The notes beneath the pieces were generated by a model. The model was not told where the DNA came from. It did no database searches and saw only the letters and a program-made list of their open reading frames with translations. From Apiotrichum sp. Y4204 (lineage: Eukaryota; Basidiomycota; Tremellomycetes; Trichosporonales; Trichosporonaceae): a stretch of 64,000 nucleotides of DNA. The stretch is from contig JAMYHL010000091.1 of the NCBI GenBank assembly GCA_025531455.1, forward strand, positions 1 to 64,000, read 5' to 3'. Shown here in pieces: positions 31,629 to 43,014 of this stretch. Both the position numbers and the translations under genes were made by a program. Positions within the stretch are counted from its first letter, which is position 1; every line of letters begins with the position of its first letter.

Positions 31629-34527
31629 TTAGTCGAAAAACGGCCGCTGTCCGCCCGTGTTCAGCTCCCATGTGCGATCGTCGCGCCCGCCGTCGTGATG
31701 GTTCCAGCACGCTTGCACGACCGACTTGGCGGCGCCCATGTCGAAGCACGAGTGCGGGCTGCAGTCAGCACTGATGGAGCAGTGGAGTGGTGAGTTGGAC
31801 GGGCTCCGGTGGGTTGAAGTGGTTTGGTGGGGCCCACATGTCCCACCATCGCCTTGCTAATCGTCACCGAGCAGATTTTCAAACGAGCAAGGCGAAGTGC
31901 ACAGCAATACCCAACAGCATCGTCCAGCGCTCTGACCTAAGACCCTCGTGACAAGCTAATCGACTGCTCGTCCCCACAATCCGTCCTCCAGTCGTTTGTG
32001 CACTCACCCAGGATTAGTCAACAGGTTAATCACCACATCGCGCAGCTCGTCCCCGCGAGGCAGCTGGAACGCGGCAATGACAATTGGCCAGGTAAGCCTT
32101 CCGTCAGCTCAACCTGTTTGGACCCGGAAAACGCACCACACAATTGTCCGGTACTGCACGACCATCTCGACAGCCAGCTCGAGAATTGCCGTCGCGGCAC
32201 CGTACACGCGCGCGTCTTCGCGCGGCACACCAAACACGTCGCGCAGGAGCTTGATCGTCATTGCGTGACGGTGCGCAATGTTGCCGTACTGCGTGCGCGG
32301 GTGGTATGGCGTAAAGTTGCAGGCCTCGTCCCAGAGGGCGAGCTCGGCCATGAGGCCCTCGGCGCCCTCCTCGATGCGTGCGCGGATGAGCGGGGCGGGC
32401 GTGCTCGGCGGCGACGAGGTGCGCATGCTCCGACCAGCGTGCCGCAGTTGCGAGATAAGGGAGCATGTCTGTGGTGAGCGGAAACCCAGCGGGGACAGGC
32501 CTTCTCCTTACCCGCGCAATCAAGTCCACCATGCCGCGGGATATCCCTGCCGTGAGCTCCATCCATGCCGTCCACTAACCAAACATGCGCGCGACGCTCT
32601 CCCATTCCGGGTCTGTCCGGCTCCAGCGCTCGGCCTCGAAGAACCACGGCGTGAATGCGTCGCGGAGGATGGTCGGCGCCATCTCGGTTGTCATGCAACC
32701 AAAGACGTCGCGTATGGCGAGCTGCTCGAGGACGAAACGCGCGGGAGAAAGGTGGTCTCGCGGCGCGTCTTTCAGTAGCGCCTCGGCGCCGCCCATCTGA
32801 GACACGAAGGAAATAACACTCTCCAGCAGCGGATGCCAGCCGTCATCTGCGGCCAGAGACTGCTGTCAGCGGAAGTCATACTCTCTACCCACGCTTGCGA
32901 TGATTGTGCCCAGCAGCGCGGCGAGAAGAAGTTCCACCTCGTGTTTGTCCATCTCCTTGCCCTCGTGGCTCTCGAGAGACTTTCGCACCAGCCCGAGGAT
33001 CGTCACCCGCGCAATGTCCATGATACGGCTCGCACCGGCCTGGTCCTTCGGATCGGCAATGTAGTGGAGATGCACCGAGCCGATGGTCAGCAACGCGGCG
33101 CGCAGCGCATCTGCGGCCGGCGACACACTAGGCAATCAGTAAGGGCCCACGGGTGATGGAAAGCCATAACGCTATTGCTGTCATTTGGTGGATTCGCTGG
33201 GGAGTGTGGGAAACGCGCCCGCGTATGTTACACGAATAATGTTACACGAATAGACACAAACAGTGCGCAGCGTGTGCCCTCGCTGGTGCATCCGTATCCG
33301 TCAAAAGTCAAATGACGGGGACGGGAGGTCAAACGACAGTGTGGACGAGGGCGAATATTGCGGCTGAGATTTCCAATGGTGTCACTTCGGTCCAGGCCGA
33401 GACCATTTGGCAGCCACAACCGACCACCAAAAGTCCAGGCACTGGCGGCTGGGAAATTAAACGACCGATGCACGCCCACACGACATTTTAACAGCCGCAC
33501 GACGCGGCCACGACAGCAATGCAGCAGACGGAGCGGACTCACCCTGGGAGATGCGTGAATGCCAGCGGGGCAATCACGTTGAGCCACGGGTTCCAGGTGG
33601 ACTTTGGGTCGTCGAACGCGATGGAGAGGTGGATCGTGCGCGAGATGTAGTGCCGGAAGATGAGGCGCTCGTCGCTGGCATTAGTGGGATTGTGGATGGT
33701 ACTGTGTGGCGGGGCACGACTTACACAGCCGGGAAGTATGGTGCGAGGAACGCACTGGCGTCAGCCCCATCAGTCCATGCCTGTGCACTCACGAGTCCAT
33801 CATCATGTCTGCGCGGAGGATGTTGGGCATGAGGCTCTGCGAGAACGTCTTGGGGTATCCCTTGATCTCCTTGCCGGCGGGGAGCGTCGCCGCGAACGCC
33901 TGTAGCGCCTGGAGGGGCACGCGCATGGTGCGCTTCGTGCGCTCGTCGAGCGCCGCGGCTGGTGCGTGCGGCGTGTGCGCCGTCTGCCGCGCCTCGGCGT
34001 CCGTCAGGTGCAGCTTCATCTTGCGCGAGCGGTTCTTGCGCCTGATGAGCGGATCCTCTGGCGGCCACTCGCACTATTGTCAGCGCCAGTAGCTATCTAT
34101 CTCTACCCACTTTGCGGTCGCTGTATTCGCACTTGATGCACACGGGCGTGCGCTCGTCGCATTTCACCTTTCGCCGGCGGCAGGTGTAACACCCGTTGCG
34201 GGAGCGGTGGGTCGGTGCGCGGCCCGACGACGGCGCGGCTCCCGGCGGGTCCGAGTCGCTGCGGCTCAGCGGGGAGCCGCGCTTCCCTGCTGCGTGAGGC
34301 GCGTGAGGGTTGTGATGGGTTTGCTGGGGTTGCTGAGGATGGGCGAGGAGCGGGGGGTGCACGGGCGTCGACGAGCCAGACTGCTGCGACTGGTGCGACT
34401 GGGACTGGTGCGCGGCGTCGAGCGAGCCCACCGGGAGACGTGCGAGCAGGCCGTGCAGGTCCGCGTGGGAGAGCGGAAGGCCGAACATGCTTGGCTGGGG
34501 CGGGGGGACATACGACTGAAAGGTCAT
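31629..34527 (-). CDS. Zn2Cys6 fungal transcription factor (Fungal_trans_2-type)
   Basis: Predicted nuclear regulator of 650 residues in 10 exons. Model: complement(join(31629..31758,32008..32097,32137..32468,32512..32546,32580..32846,32889..33127,33543..33674,33725..33754,33793..34073,34111..34527)); phases close throughout. The binuclear zinc cluster lies at residues 113-140 as CX2CX6CX6CX2CX6C, the sixth Cys coming from exon 2, followed by a basic linker (RRKNRSRKMK). The long N-terminal His/Gln/Ser/Pro-rich tail is disordered. The middle and C-terminal parts match the fungal-specific regulatory domain: DERLIFRHYISR, LLTIGSVHLHY, LLAALLGTIIASV, PYLxFVSQMGG-like helices and WLTWPIVIAAFQ. 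It ends WELNTGGQRPFFD. It includes a 30-nt micro-exon (33725-33754) and a 33-nt intron (32547-32579). Target genes unknown; the acyl-CoA dehydrogenase next door is a candidate. Confidence 0.87.
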
Positions 34528-35037
34528 GCCCCCGGAGAGTTGACAATTGTGAGATGTGGTTGGTGGTGGAGTGTCTCTCTCGAGTGATGAGATCAGAGTT
34601 TGGGATCAAGAGATCTGGATCCACAAGAGGTCGAGAGATTAAAAGGATTATATCCGCAAAACATCCGGCACAACCAAGACACACACAAAAAGAGACAAAG
34701 GCAAGCGACACGGTGTTCTGGTTGCTCTCATCACCGCCTCTCCCGCCGTCGCTGTCGGCCGGGTCATGCTCGTCCCCATCTCTCTGCTCGCTACCCTCGC
34801 CACTCAGTGTCCACTCGGCGTGCCAAGACATGGTGAGCGCGTTGTGGACGTGCCATTGTGGGGGTTCAAAAGGTAAATAGTGGGACCGAGACATCGACCG
34901 GCCGGGACCCGGGACCCCGTCGAACCCTCGCCAGCCACCCCTGTACCCCACACAGTGCCCACCCTTTGCTGAAAGCACTTCTTCCATCTCCGTCTAGATA
35001 GTATAATGCATACAAACCTCTTCTTCCCGTCATTCGT
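34528..35037. other. Intergenic: regulator promoter, acyl-CoA dehydrogenase 3' side
   Basis: About 510 nt upstream of the 34527 ATG. No exon or repeat of note. Confidence 0.5.
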
Positions 35038-36749
35038 CTAGTAGCTCTTCGGGAGGGAGAGCACGCGCTCGGCAATGTAGTTGAGGATCATCTCGCGCGA
35101 AATCGGTGCGATGCGAGGCACAAAGCTTTCGCGGAGCATGCGCTCGACGTCAAACTCCTTTGCAAAGCCCATTCCGCCGTGTGCGAGAATGGCGCGCTGG
35201 CACGCGTTGAACGACGCCTCGGCAGCGAGCATCTTGGCAGTGTTCGCCGCGGTCCCCACCATGATTGGCGTAATTGACTTGTCGGTCAGGCCAGTGTCGT
35301 ACAGCCTTGCAGCGTGGTAGACTGCACACGCGGCAGCATGCAGCTGTGCCCACGCATCGGCGAGCGGGTGTGCAATGCCCTGGTTCATTCCGATCGGGCG
35401 GTTGAAGACGACGCGCTCGCCGGCGTACTGCGCCGCCTTGGCGAGCGCCGCGTATCCGATACCGAGGGCCTCGGCCGCCACAAGACAGCGCTCGGCGTTC
35501 ATGCCATGGAGGATCATGCGGAACCCTCGCCCCAGGCCCTCCTCCCCGCCGACGACAGTGTCCCCCGGAACGATATAGTCGTCAAACCAGATCTCGTTCG
35601 AGTCGACGGCGTTGCCCCCCATCTTGTTGATCTTGCGCATCTCAATCCCCTTGGCCTCCTTGTCCATCGGGATCGCAAAGAGCGACAGCCCCTCCGCCTT
35701 GCTCTTCACCTTGTCCTCGGCGGTCGTGCGGGCAAGCAAAATCATGACATGCGAGTTTTGCGCGTTGGTAATCCACGTCTTCTGGCCCTTGATTGCCTGG
35801 AGAGTTAGAGAAGAGCGGGGGGAGTACGAGCTGGAGTGGAGAGGGGAGGGGGCAGGTATTGGATTGGAGATAAGGATAGAATCTAGGATCCAAGGAGGCA
35901 GCTCGAAGAGCAGGCCGTCTGAGGACCCTCTGATACGGTGGATACCGGATTCTCGCTCTTGAGCACCTCTGTCTCAATCCTCAAGTCGTCCGAGCTCCAC
36001 TAAGCTTCAACACTCACCCAAGTGCCATCATCCCTCCTCGTAGCCGTAGTCTTGAGGTCGAGCGTGTTGAGTCCCGCATTCGGCTCGGTGACGCCAAAGC
36101 ACGTGCGGTACTCGCCCGAGATGATCTTTGGGATCAGGTCGGCGCGCTGCTTGTCCGTCCCGAAGATGGCCAGCGGCTGGGTCGCGTAGATGTTTGCGTG
36201 GGTGCACTGCGCGCCGGGGAAACCTGCGGTTAGCAATAATGATAATGCGGAGAAGGGGAGGACGGGTTCCTAGTTCTGGCACTGGCTTTGAATAAAGATC
36301 TGGCCCCGGCTCTAGTTGGGCTCTTCCAACAGCTTCGCAGCTCAAGCTGGCCCACTCGTCTCCCCAGGTGCTCGCCCCGCTCCCGCCAGCCATACACACG
36401 AGATTGCGCATTCTCACTCACCAGCACCGCTCTCAGTGATAGTCTGGAGCATGACGCTCGCCTCGGAGATACCAAGTCCACTGCCGCCATTCTCTTCAGG
36501 CAGCGCAATGCCAATCCAGCCGCCGTCCGCAATCGCCTTGTGGAACTCGAACGGATATGTGGCCGTCTGGTCCCGTTCGCGCCAGTACGACTGCGGGAAC
36601 TGGGAGCACAGGGATCCAATCGCCTCGCGGACGCCGAGCTGCGACTCGGTGAGCAGCGTCGTGTCCATTAGTCGCGCGGGACGCGAGGAGGAAAAGTGCC
36701 GCACAGCCGGCTGGGAGCGGGAGATGCGGAGAAGCGAGGAGCGCAACAT
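35038..36749 (-). CDS. Acyl-CoA dehydrogenase, probably mitochondrial
   Basis: FAD-dependent acyl-CoA dehydrogenase, 430 residues, performing the first step of fatty- or branched-acyl-CoA oxidation. Model: complement(join(35038..35796,36018..36223,36422..36749)). The Arg/Ser-rich N-terminus (MLRSSLLRISRSQPAVRHFSSS) looks like a mitochondrial presequence. Domain order is standard: N-terminal helices (ESQLGVREAIGSLCSQF, GWIGIALPEENGGSGLG), middle beta domain (CFGVTEPNAGLNT, KGQKTWITNAQNS), then the C-terminal helical domain (GRGFRMILHGMNAERCLVAAEALGIG, ERVVFNRPIG, AILAHGGMGFAKEFDVERMLRES). The Glu in the AKEFDVER region occupies the place of the family's catalytic base. The intron 35797-36017 is long for this window and could hide an additional tiny exon, but phase and motif continuity (DDGTW to AIKGQKTW) argue against it. 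Flanked by two zinc-cluster regulators. Confidence 0.9.
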
Positions 36750-36806
36750 TGTGATATGTGTGTGGGAGTATGTGGAGAAAGATGAGAAAAGTGTGTTCCT
36801 CGAAGA

Positions 36807-36812
36807 CTTATA
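36807..36812 (-). promoter_or_regulatory. TATA-like element of the acyl-CoA dehydrogenase gene
   Basis: GTTTATAAGT on the minus strand, about 60 nt before the ATG at 36749; good position for a TATA box. Confidence 0.5.
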
Positions 36813-37260
36813 AACGTCGGGAGTGTCCCCCGTCGTCGCTCGCAACTATCTTGTTGTCGCGGGTTGCTCGAACTCGATGGTACGCCAACTCTGGCGGATT
36901 CCGGATTCCGGATTCCATAGACCGAGATGATGAAGGCACGCACCTGGCACAGACTTCGGCTATCAAAAAGTCCATCTCCCAATTCCGGACCAAACCACAC
37001 GCGCCAACATCCAGGGCCGTCGACCAGCGGGATACAGAAGCACAGATGCATAGACAGTACGCACGCACACAAAGTCGCCGCACCATCAGAGGACGTCACC
37101 AGTCGGGAGCTCCGCGTCCGCATGCTCCCCCGAAGCTGTCCGAGCGCCGTCATGGGCTCCGAGACGTCCCGACTCGGCGAGGTGGAGTTCGGTTTTGAGA
37201 TAAGGGATAGGCAGCAGGCGAGGATATCCTATCTATCGTCGATGCCTGGCGATGGGAGGT

Positions 37261-37276
37261 ACTCGAGTACTCGAGT
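37261..37276. promoter_or_regulatory. Perfect 16-bp palindrome, two ACTCGAGT half-sites
   Basis: ACTCGAGT repeated twice makes an exact 16-nt palindrome containing two CTCGAG cores. It lies between divergent genes, one encoding a zinc-cluster regulator; such proteins usually bind paired triplets as dimers. Function is inferred. Confidence 0.4.
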
Positions 37277-38446
37277 CGGTGGACATTGCAGCTCTGCGCA
37301 CAACTCTGCTGTTGTTCATGATCGCGTCTGTACTTCCGTACTTCCATCCTCATGGCAAGTCACCATGTGCTGGAAGCGAAGCAACCGAGATGCCGATGTC
37401 ATGACGACCGAGGCCACAGGCCACAGGCCACAAGAAGCGTGGCCCTTGGTGCACGCTATCTACCAGCTACATGTTCCTTCCAAAGAGTCCAGAGCTGATC
37501 GCCAGCATCGTTGATTCAGTAGCTTCTAATTCCACCTGCCCATAGCAATGGAGAGCACGCCTGGCCACGAGTGGGCCGGAAACGATACTGACCTGGTACT
37601 CACACGAGTCGTCGGTCTACTCCGACGGCGCCGACTTCCGCCCACCTTTGCACTCGGCGACGCGCAGCGGTATACATACAGCGCCGAGCTGGTGGGACGT
37701 GGCCACGCGGCGCGCGGCGAGGGGGTCAGCTGTCAGCTGGAGCGTCGAGCAGACTGCTGGCGCTAGTACCAGTCACCGTGTGTTTGTTATGGACAAGCGT
37801 GAGCCAGCGGAATTTCGTCGTTCCGTGTAGATGGACGAGGAATGAAAAGGGTGTTGCTGCATAGGAGTTTAGAAGAAGACGCCCCTGGAGGTGATCGCGA
37901 TCAAGACAAAGAGATGGGCCCCATCTTGACGAGCTCAAAAACCCGGCAACGACTGACCGCAAGAACAGGAATTCCGAGGTGCTCAATGGTTGCCGGGGGT
38001 GTCGACCGGTGTTCAGGGTCAGCAATTAGAAATGGTGAAATTGTATTACAGTCGGGAGTGTGTCATCATTAGGAAGTGAGCCCATTCCTTATGTCAATTC
38101 CTATTCTCTGCTGGTCCTCTTTGAATGTCATTGCTCGCCATCAAAGCCACCATTTCATTCACTCAATCATCCCATCCACAAGCCCCACACACAACACCCC
38201 TTCATCCTCCTCTTCTCTTCTCATCATCATCATCACATCATCATCGCCATCGCCATCAACGAGGGTTTGCTCATTATCACCCGCCACTCAGGCACACCCG
38301 ATAAACACCCACCCGTGGCAAAGTCACCTCTCCCTTTGTCATCGCGAAACCCGCACGTCCGGGGTTCCCGTGCGCGGACCTCCTAGCCCTCAACCACCAC
38401 TCCCATCGCCGCAACACTCACTTCCCTTCCATCCCCTCCACCGCCG

Positions 38447-40957
38447 ATGCCGCCCGACTCGTCGCCGGTCGACTCCCGCGGAGGGTACACGTACAAGAAG
38501 CGGCCGTACGCGCAGGCCTGCTTTGTGAGTGTAGAGTGACCTCGTTGTATCCCGTCATCGCTATCGCCGGCATCGAATCACCCCGAGAGGCATTCCATTC
38601 CGTGCTGTGACTGGCCTCCACCCAAACGCTCCCGTTCCCAAACGCTCCCGTTCCGCAAACTCACACACAGGCATGCAAGGCGCGCAAGATTCGCTGTGTC
38701 GAGGCCGAGACACCGCCATGTAAAGGGTGCCGGACGTCGCGCATCCCGTGCGAGTTTCCCGAGCGGTCGCGGCGGCGGCGCGTAGCAGGATCCGGGATTG
38801 GGACAGCAGCGAGCAACACGCCTGGGAATGGCGAGGGCGGGATGAGCATTGCAGCTTCCCCCGGGGGCGCAGCATCCAGCTCGGCCGTCGTCACCTCCCC
38901 CTCCAACTCGATGCTTGAGCAGCGCGTGCGCCGCATCGAGCAGGTACTCAACCTCCCGCCTCTAAACATCAAAGTGGAACAGTCGGACGACGATGAAATG
39001 ATTGATCTGCAGGAACCCACGCGCATGGAACCGCCGCGCTTCAAGCTCGGCGGCAACGACCTGAACGAGTACCACGGCGAGACGTCAATGCACGACGACG
39101 GACAGCAGAGCATCACGGACCCGAGTCCGCCGGTCATCGCGCCCAGCATCGAGGGCTGGAGTCCCGCTGAGATGCGCGACCTCCGCCGCCTGCGGCACAA
39201 GTATGCGACGCCCGAGGAGGGCGAGCGGTATATCGAGGCGTACTTTTGCTGGGCGAGCACGACGACTGGTGTGGTGAACCGCAGTATATTCCTCCGCGAC
39301 ATGGCGATAGGCGGACCGTACTTTTCTGACCTCCTCCTGCTCGTCATCTACGTATCTGGACTGCGCTTCTCGCCCAACATGGACCAGCAGGAGCGCAAGG
39401 TCCGCACCGACCGCTACATGTCCATTGTGATGGGCCTGATCGCCGACGAGCTGTGTAAGCCGAGCAGCATCTGCGGTGCCCGTGAGTCTGAAAGGCCTGG
39501 AGCGACTCGGGGTTCCCACGCTGACAACCAGAGGCGCTGCTAAGCTTGGCGGGCACGCGCTGTGCCACCGGTGACCTGACCCAGGCGTGGATGTTTACAG
39601 GCATGGTGGGTGCCCGATGCCACATGACACCCGATCTGACCACAGGCGATTCGCATGATCCAGGACCTCGGTATACATCTCGCAATAGAGGAGCCCGGCC
39701 TCGACGCTGCGCTCGACCAGGAGACGCGCGACATGCGCACGAGATTGTATTGGAGTGGTAGGTGATAAAGACGAGTCATAACCTAACCACAGCCTTCTGC
39801 TGGGACAAGGCGATTGCGCTCGGCATGGGCCGCGAGCCATGCCTGCTGACGCGGCCCAAGTCGACGCCAAAGGTGACGCTCAAGGACTCGGACGACAACT
39901 GGGAGTGGCATCCGTTCTTCCCCGGGGGCACCCCGGGCGAGCATCTCCTGTGGGTGTAACATACTCTGTGTGCTCGACCATCCGCTGACTTGCAGGCGTT
40001 ATCCGCGCATACAGTCCCGCATCTCGCAGATCCTGCGATACACGTCCGAGCTGAACATGATCCTCGAGTCCATCCTCGTCAACATGTATTCTCCCCACCG
40101 CCCACACGCGCGCTCCATATCCTTCATTCACACCGCCGACGAGCGTCTAAAAGAGTGGCGTGCAAGCCTTCCCGACGACGTTCTCCTCGACCGCGCACAC
40201 CAGCCGGAATACTGCCCTCCAGCCAACATTACTGTCATGAAGTGAGTACGTTTAACTGTTCCCCTCTGACCGTAGCCTCCTCTACCAGACGATGCGCATC
40301 CTGCTCTACCGCCCACTGTTGACGGTGCGCAACCAGCCATCGGGCGTGACGACGAGCTCGTTTGATGTGTGCCGCACGTGTGCCATTGAGATTCACGCTA
40401 TCATGTCCCTGTGGGGCCGCACGTTTGGTCTGATCAACATGGTCTACATGATCATGTACACAACGTTTGTCGCCGCGGGAGTGGACATTATCATTCTCCG
40501 CATCGGCGACGCAGCCACACAAGACGAGGCGCTCAAGCGCGTGCACCTCTCGCTGGAGATCCTGGAGCACTCGTCGGTGCAAGGTCCGGGCATCCGGCGC
40601 GCGATTGGGCTGATTGCCTCACAGCTACAGGCAGCCATCCAGCGGAAGGAGGCGGAGGCGATGGCGCCGCCCCCGCGTCCGATCCAGGACCGCGCGTTTG
40701 CCGAATCCTCGGTGCGGCACGACACCGGCCCAGCAGTGGGGACGAGCAACGGCTCGTCGCTCGACCTCTTCACGGCAGGGCTGGCGGGAACCGGCACGGG
40801 CACGCTCGGGGGGTTCGACTACCAAAAGTCGCCTGCAGACTTTTTGCCGCTGTTCGACGACCCGCAGGCGATTGCAAACCTCCTCGGCGACTCGAACGTC
40901 GGCACCGACGACCCGTTCGCGTTCCTCTCTGCCGATGGGTGGGACCTCGGCGTGTAG
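38447..40957 (+). CDS. Zn2Cys6 fungal transcription factor (Fungal_trans middle-homology type)
   Basis: Predicted nuclear regulator of 719 residues, seven exons. Model: join(38447..38524,38671..39481,39532..39605,39646..39757,39793..39949,39996..40241,40276..40957). The zinc cluster is at residues 25-53 (CX2CX6CX7CX2CX6C), with an intron placed between the first and second Cys. A basic patch (ERSRRRRVAG) and a linker and coiled-coil-like segment (MLEQRVRRIEQVLNL) follow. The regulatory domain follows: YIEAYFCWASTTTGVVNRSIFLRD, SDLLLLVIYVSGLRFSP, ALLSLAGTRCATGDLTQAWMFTGMAIRMIQDLGIHL, TRLYWSAFCWDKAIALGMGREPCL. This is the classic Fungal_trans pattern in which a second W/F-CWD block follows the AIRMxQDLGxH helix. 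The C-terminus is acidic and aromatic (DDPFAFLSADGWDLGV), a likely activation region. Divergent from acyl-CoA dehydrogenase. Confidence 0.9.
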
Positions 40958-41244
40958 TGTTGTACTCTAGGATGTAGTGGATAGGCTGGAGGGCTTGCCG
41001 CCTGTCGGCGCGGTTGTGACTAAGATGCAGGACCTGCATTCGGATGTCAGTCGGGGCTCGGGCTGGGCCAATGATGTGACGGCTACACGGATTCAAAGGC
41101 CAACAGGTCTGATGCACTGCATCGAGTCGGGGCCGGCCACCGAACAGTTTCAGAGGCAGTGATGCGACAGTATCCGGAGAGATTGGGTTTGGTGCCGGAG
41201 AGCTGGCGGCGGTGCATGAGCGCATGTGGTGTGGTGGTGACAAC

Positions 41245-41279
41245 GCGAGATGCGAGACGCGAGACGCGAGATGCGAGAG
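41245..41279. repeat. Heptamer tandem repeat, five units of GCGAGAC/T
   Basis: Units GCGAGAT, GCGAGAC, GCGAGAC, GCGAGAT, GCGAGAG, perfectly spaced. It shares an exact 20-base string with 8613-8632. Confidence 0.9.
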
Positions 41280-41371
41280 GGCTGGTTGGGGTGACCTCCT
41301 TCACTTCTCGATCTGGGCTCGGATACATTTTGGATCTGGATGGGTGTTAGATCTTCGCCTCAAACTCAAAC

Positions 41372-41398
41372 GCATCGAATGCATCGAATGCATCGGAT
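41372..41398. repeat. 9-mer tandem repeat (GCATCGAAT)x3
   Basis: Two exact units and one with a single change (GCATCGGAT); followed 40 nt later by an imperfect CAGGAAAC repeat. Confidence 0.85.
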
Positions 41399-42546
41399 AC
41401 AACTGTGGCGCGGCTGGAAACACAGACTTTGTCGTACAGGAAAACAGGAAACCAGAAAACAGGAAACCAGGAGGTGGGACGCAGGCCATGCAGGATAGCT
41501 GCACAGGAATAGGAATGAGGACAGGAAAACAGGAATTAAACCTACGTGGACAGCGGCCGGAAGAACGTAAGAGCTAATGAGATGCTTATTGCGTCTTTGC
41601 ACCAGGTTCCAAGAAAGAGGAGGGAGAGAGCGGTGCAGCAGAAGAAAACTCCAAGCAAAGAGAGTTGACGAGAGAGTTAGGGAACCCACACGTGCCGGAG
41701 AATAAGCTTGATCGCTTGATCGCTTGACCCGAGGGGAGGAGGGGGGGAGAAAGCGCGCCGCGCTCTGGGAAAGCAAGGTTTGCTGTTTCAGGACCTACGA
41801 GACGCGGGTCGTCCTCACCAGGATCACAGGATCCGGGGGGCGGTGTCCGCTGTGCGCTTGCATTGCTGCTGTGTCCCCCCATGTCTCCGAAACAGAGGTA
41901 ACTAAAAGGTACGCGCCTTGGCGCACCGCCAGGAGAGACAAAAGAGCCAAGAGGCGTCGTGGGTCGCGGCGTCGCCCAAGGGTTTTCCTTTCAAAGTGCC
42001 CGCCCGCCGAGACCCTGTTGGGTCTGTTGGGTCTTGCTCGCGATAGGACGATGGCGGCGGCGGCGGGCGGGGGGCGGTGCTGAGAGTGCTGCTAGAGTGC
42101 AGTTTGCTGGGATGCTGTACGACGAGACACACTCGACCTATCCTGTTGAGATCCTTTTGATGCCTTTTTGCACCCAAAGTCCAAAAGCCCACGACACCAC
42201 AAGCATTCAAAGGCTTTGGATCCAGCGCCTCCGCATCGTTTGCAGCGTAACGGAACACGGAGCTTTGCAGCAACGCCTAGCACCTCGCGGCCAAGAATTG
42301 TGCTGGATATATAGCAACACGTCCACACTGTCCATCTGTTTTCCACCATCACCATCATCACCATCACCACCGAGATTCGAGCGACCGAGCGCCGAAACCG
42401 TTAGTCTAGCCGCCAAGACCCCAGGACCCCAGGACCCTCCAGACCTCCAGACCCTCCAGCTCGCAACTGTCCAACACTGGACGCAACTTGAGAAACACCC
42501 CATCTCCGCTTCCTCTCATCACTCCCTTCACTCATCCTCCCCCGCA

Positions 42547-43014
42547 ATGGCCTCCCTCTCCGCCTCCGCCTCTGTCTCCCCACCACACCTCGTCCCCCGC
42601 GCGGAGATCTGGTGGGTCGGCCCGATCCCAGCCGACAGGAGCGTGTGCACCACCACGATCCGCGAGGTGTCCGACGCGTGCTGCCAGCAATTCAATGGTC
42701 GGGGCGAATACGAGAACCGGGCAAGCAGCCACCTCTCCGACTCGAGGGTATACACGCAGATCAACTGTCTGTCCCGCGCGAGCCCGGATGACTGGGAACG
42801 CTGTGCCCGCCAGGTGTTCAAGGACGGCACGGGACAGGGCTCGGAGCAGGCGGATGCCCAGCGCTTCTCGACATGGTGCAATACCGACGCCAAGATTCTC
42901 CGCAGCGTCAACGACCCGAACCGCGGGCAGAATGCCGCCCCGCCGCGCCTCGCGAATGCCGGGACGCTCGCGGCCATCGCGGCCGCTGCGCTGGGCATCC
43001 TCGCTGCGTACTAG
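42547..43014 (+). CDS. Small Cys-containing protein with C-terminal hydrophobic tail
   Basis: Single-exon 155-residue protein; the ATG at 42547 has a good context (CCGCAATGG). The frame is open far upstream, but earlier sequence reads as leader. The N-terminus is Ser/Ala-rich without a hydrophobic signal core. The middle carries seven cysteines (SVCTTTIREVSDACCQQF, INCLS, WERCARQVF, STWCNT). The last 20 residues (AGTLAAIAAAALGILAAY) form one hydrophobic helix reaching the C-terminus, the layout of a tail-anchored protein or of a GPI signal. Without an N-terminal signal a tail anchor is favoured, unless an upstream exon has been missed. I recognise no family. The Cys pattern hints at an extracytosolic, disulphide-bonded domain, which would conflict with tail anchoring. 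Confidence 0.6.
   Translation: MASLSASASVSPPHLVPRAEIWWVGPIPADRSVCTTTIREVSDACCQQFNGRGEYENRASSHLSDSRVYTQINCLSRASPDDWERCARQVFKDGTGQGSEQADAQRFSTWCNTDAKILRSVNDPNRGQNAAPPRLANAGTLAAIAAAALGILAAY

Larger units (their letters stand above)
36750..38446. other. Divergent intergenic region shared by acyl-CoA dehydrogenase and the second regulator
   Basis: 1.7 kb serving as promoter for both flanking genes. Contains the TATA-like element at 36807-36812, a perfect 16-nt palindrome at 37261-37276, and a CT/ATC-rich stretch from about 38140 leading into the 38447 start. No exon seen. Confidence 0.5.
40958..42546. other. Intergenic, repeat-containing
   Basis: Downstream of the regulator and upstream of the 42547 gene. 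Holds the heptamer array at 41245-41279, a 9-mer array at 41372-41398 and a CAGGAAAC-rich stretch near 41437-41473. No coding exon I can support. Confidence 0.45.
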
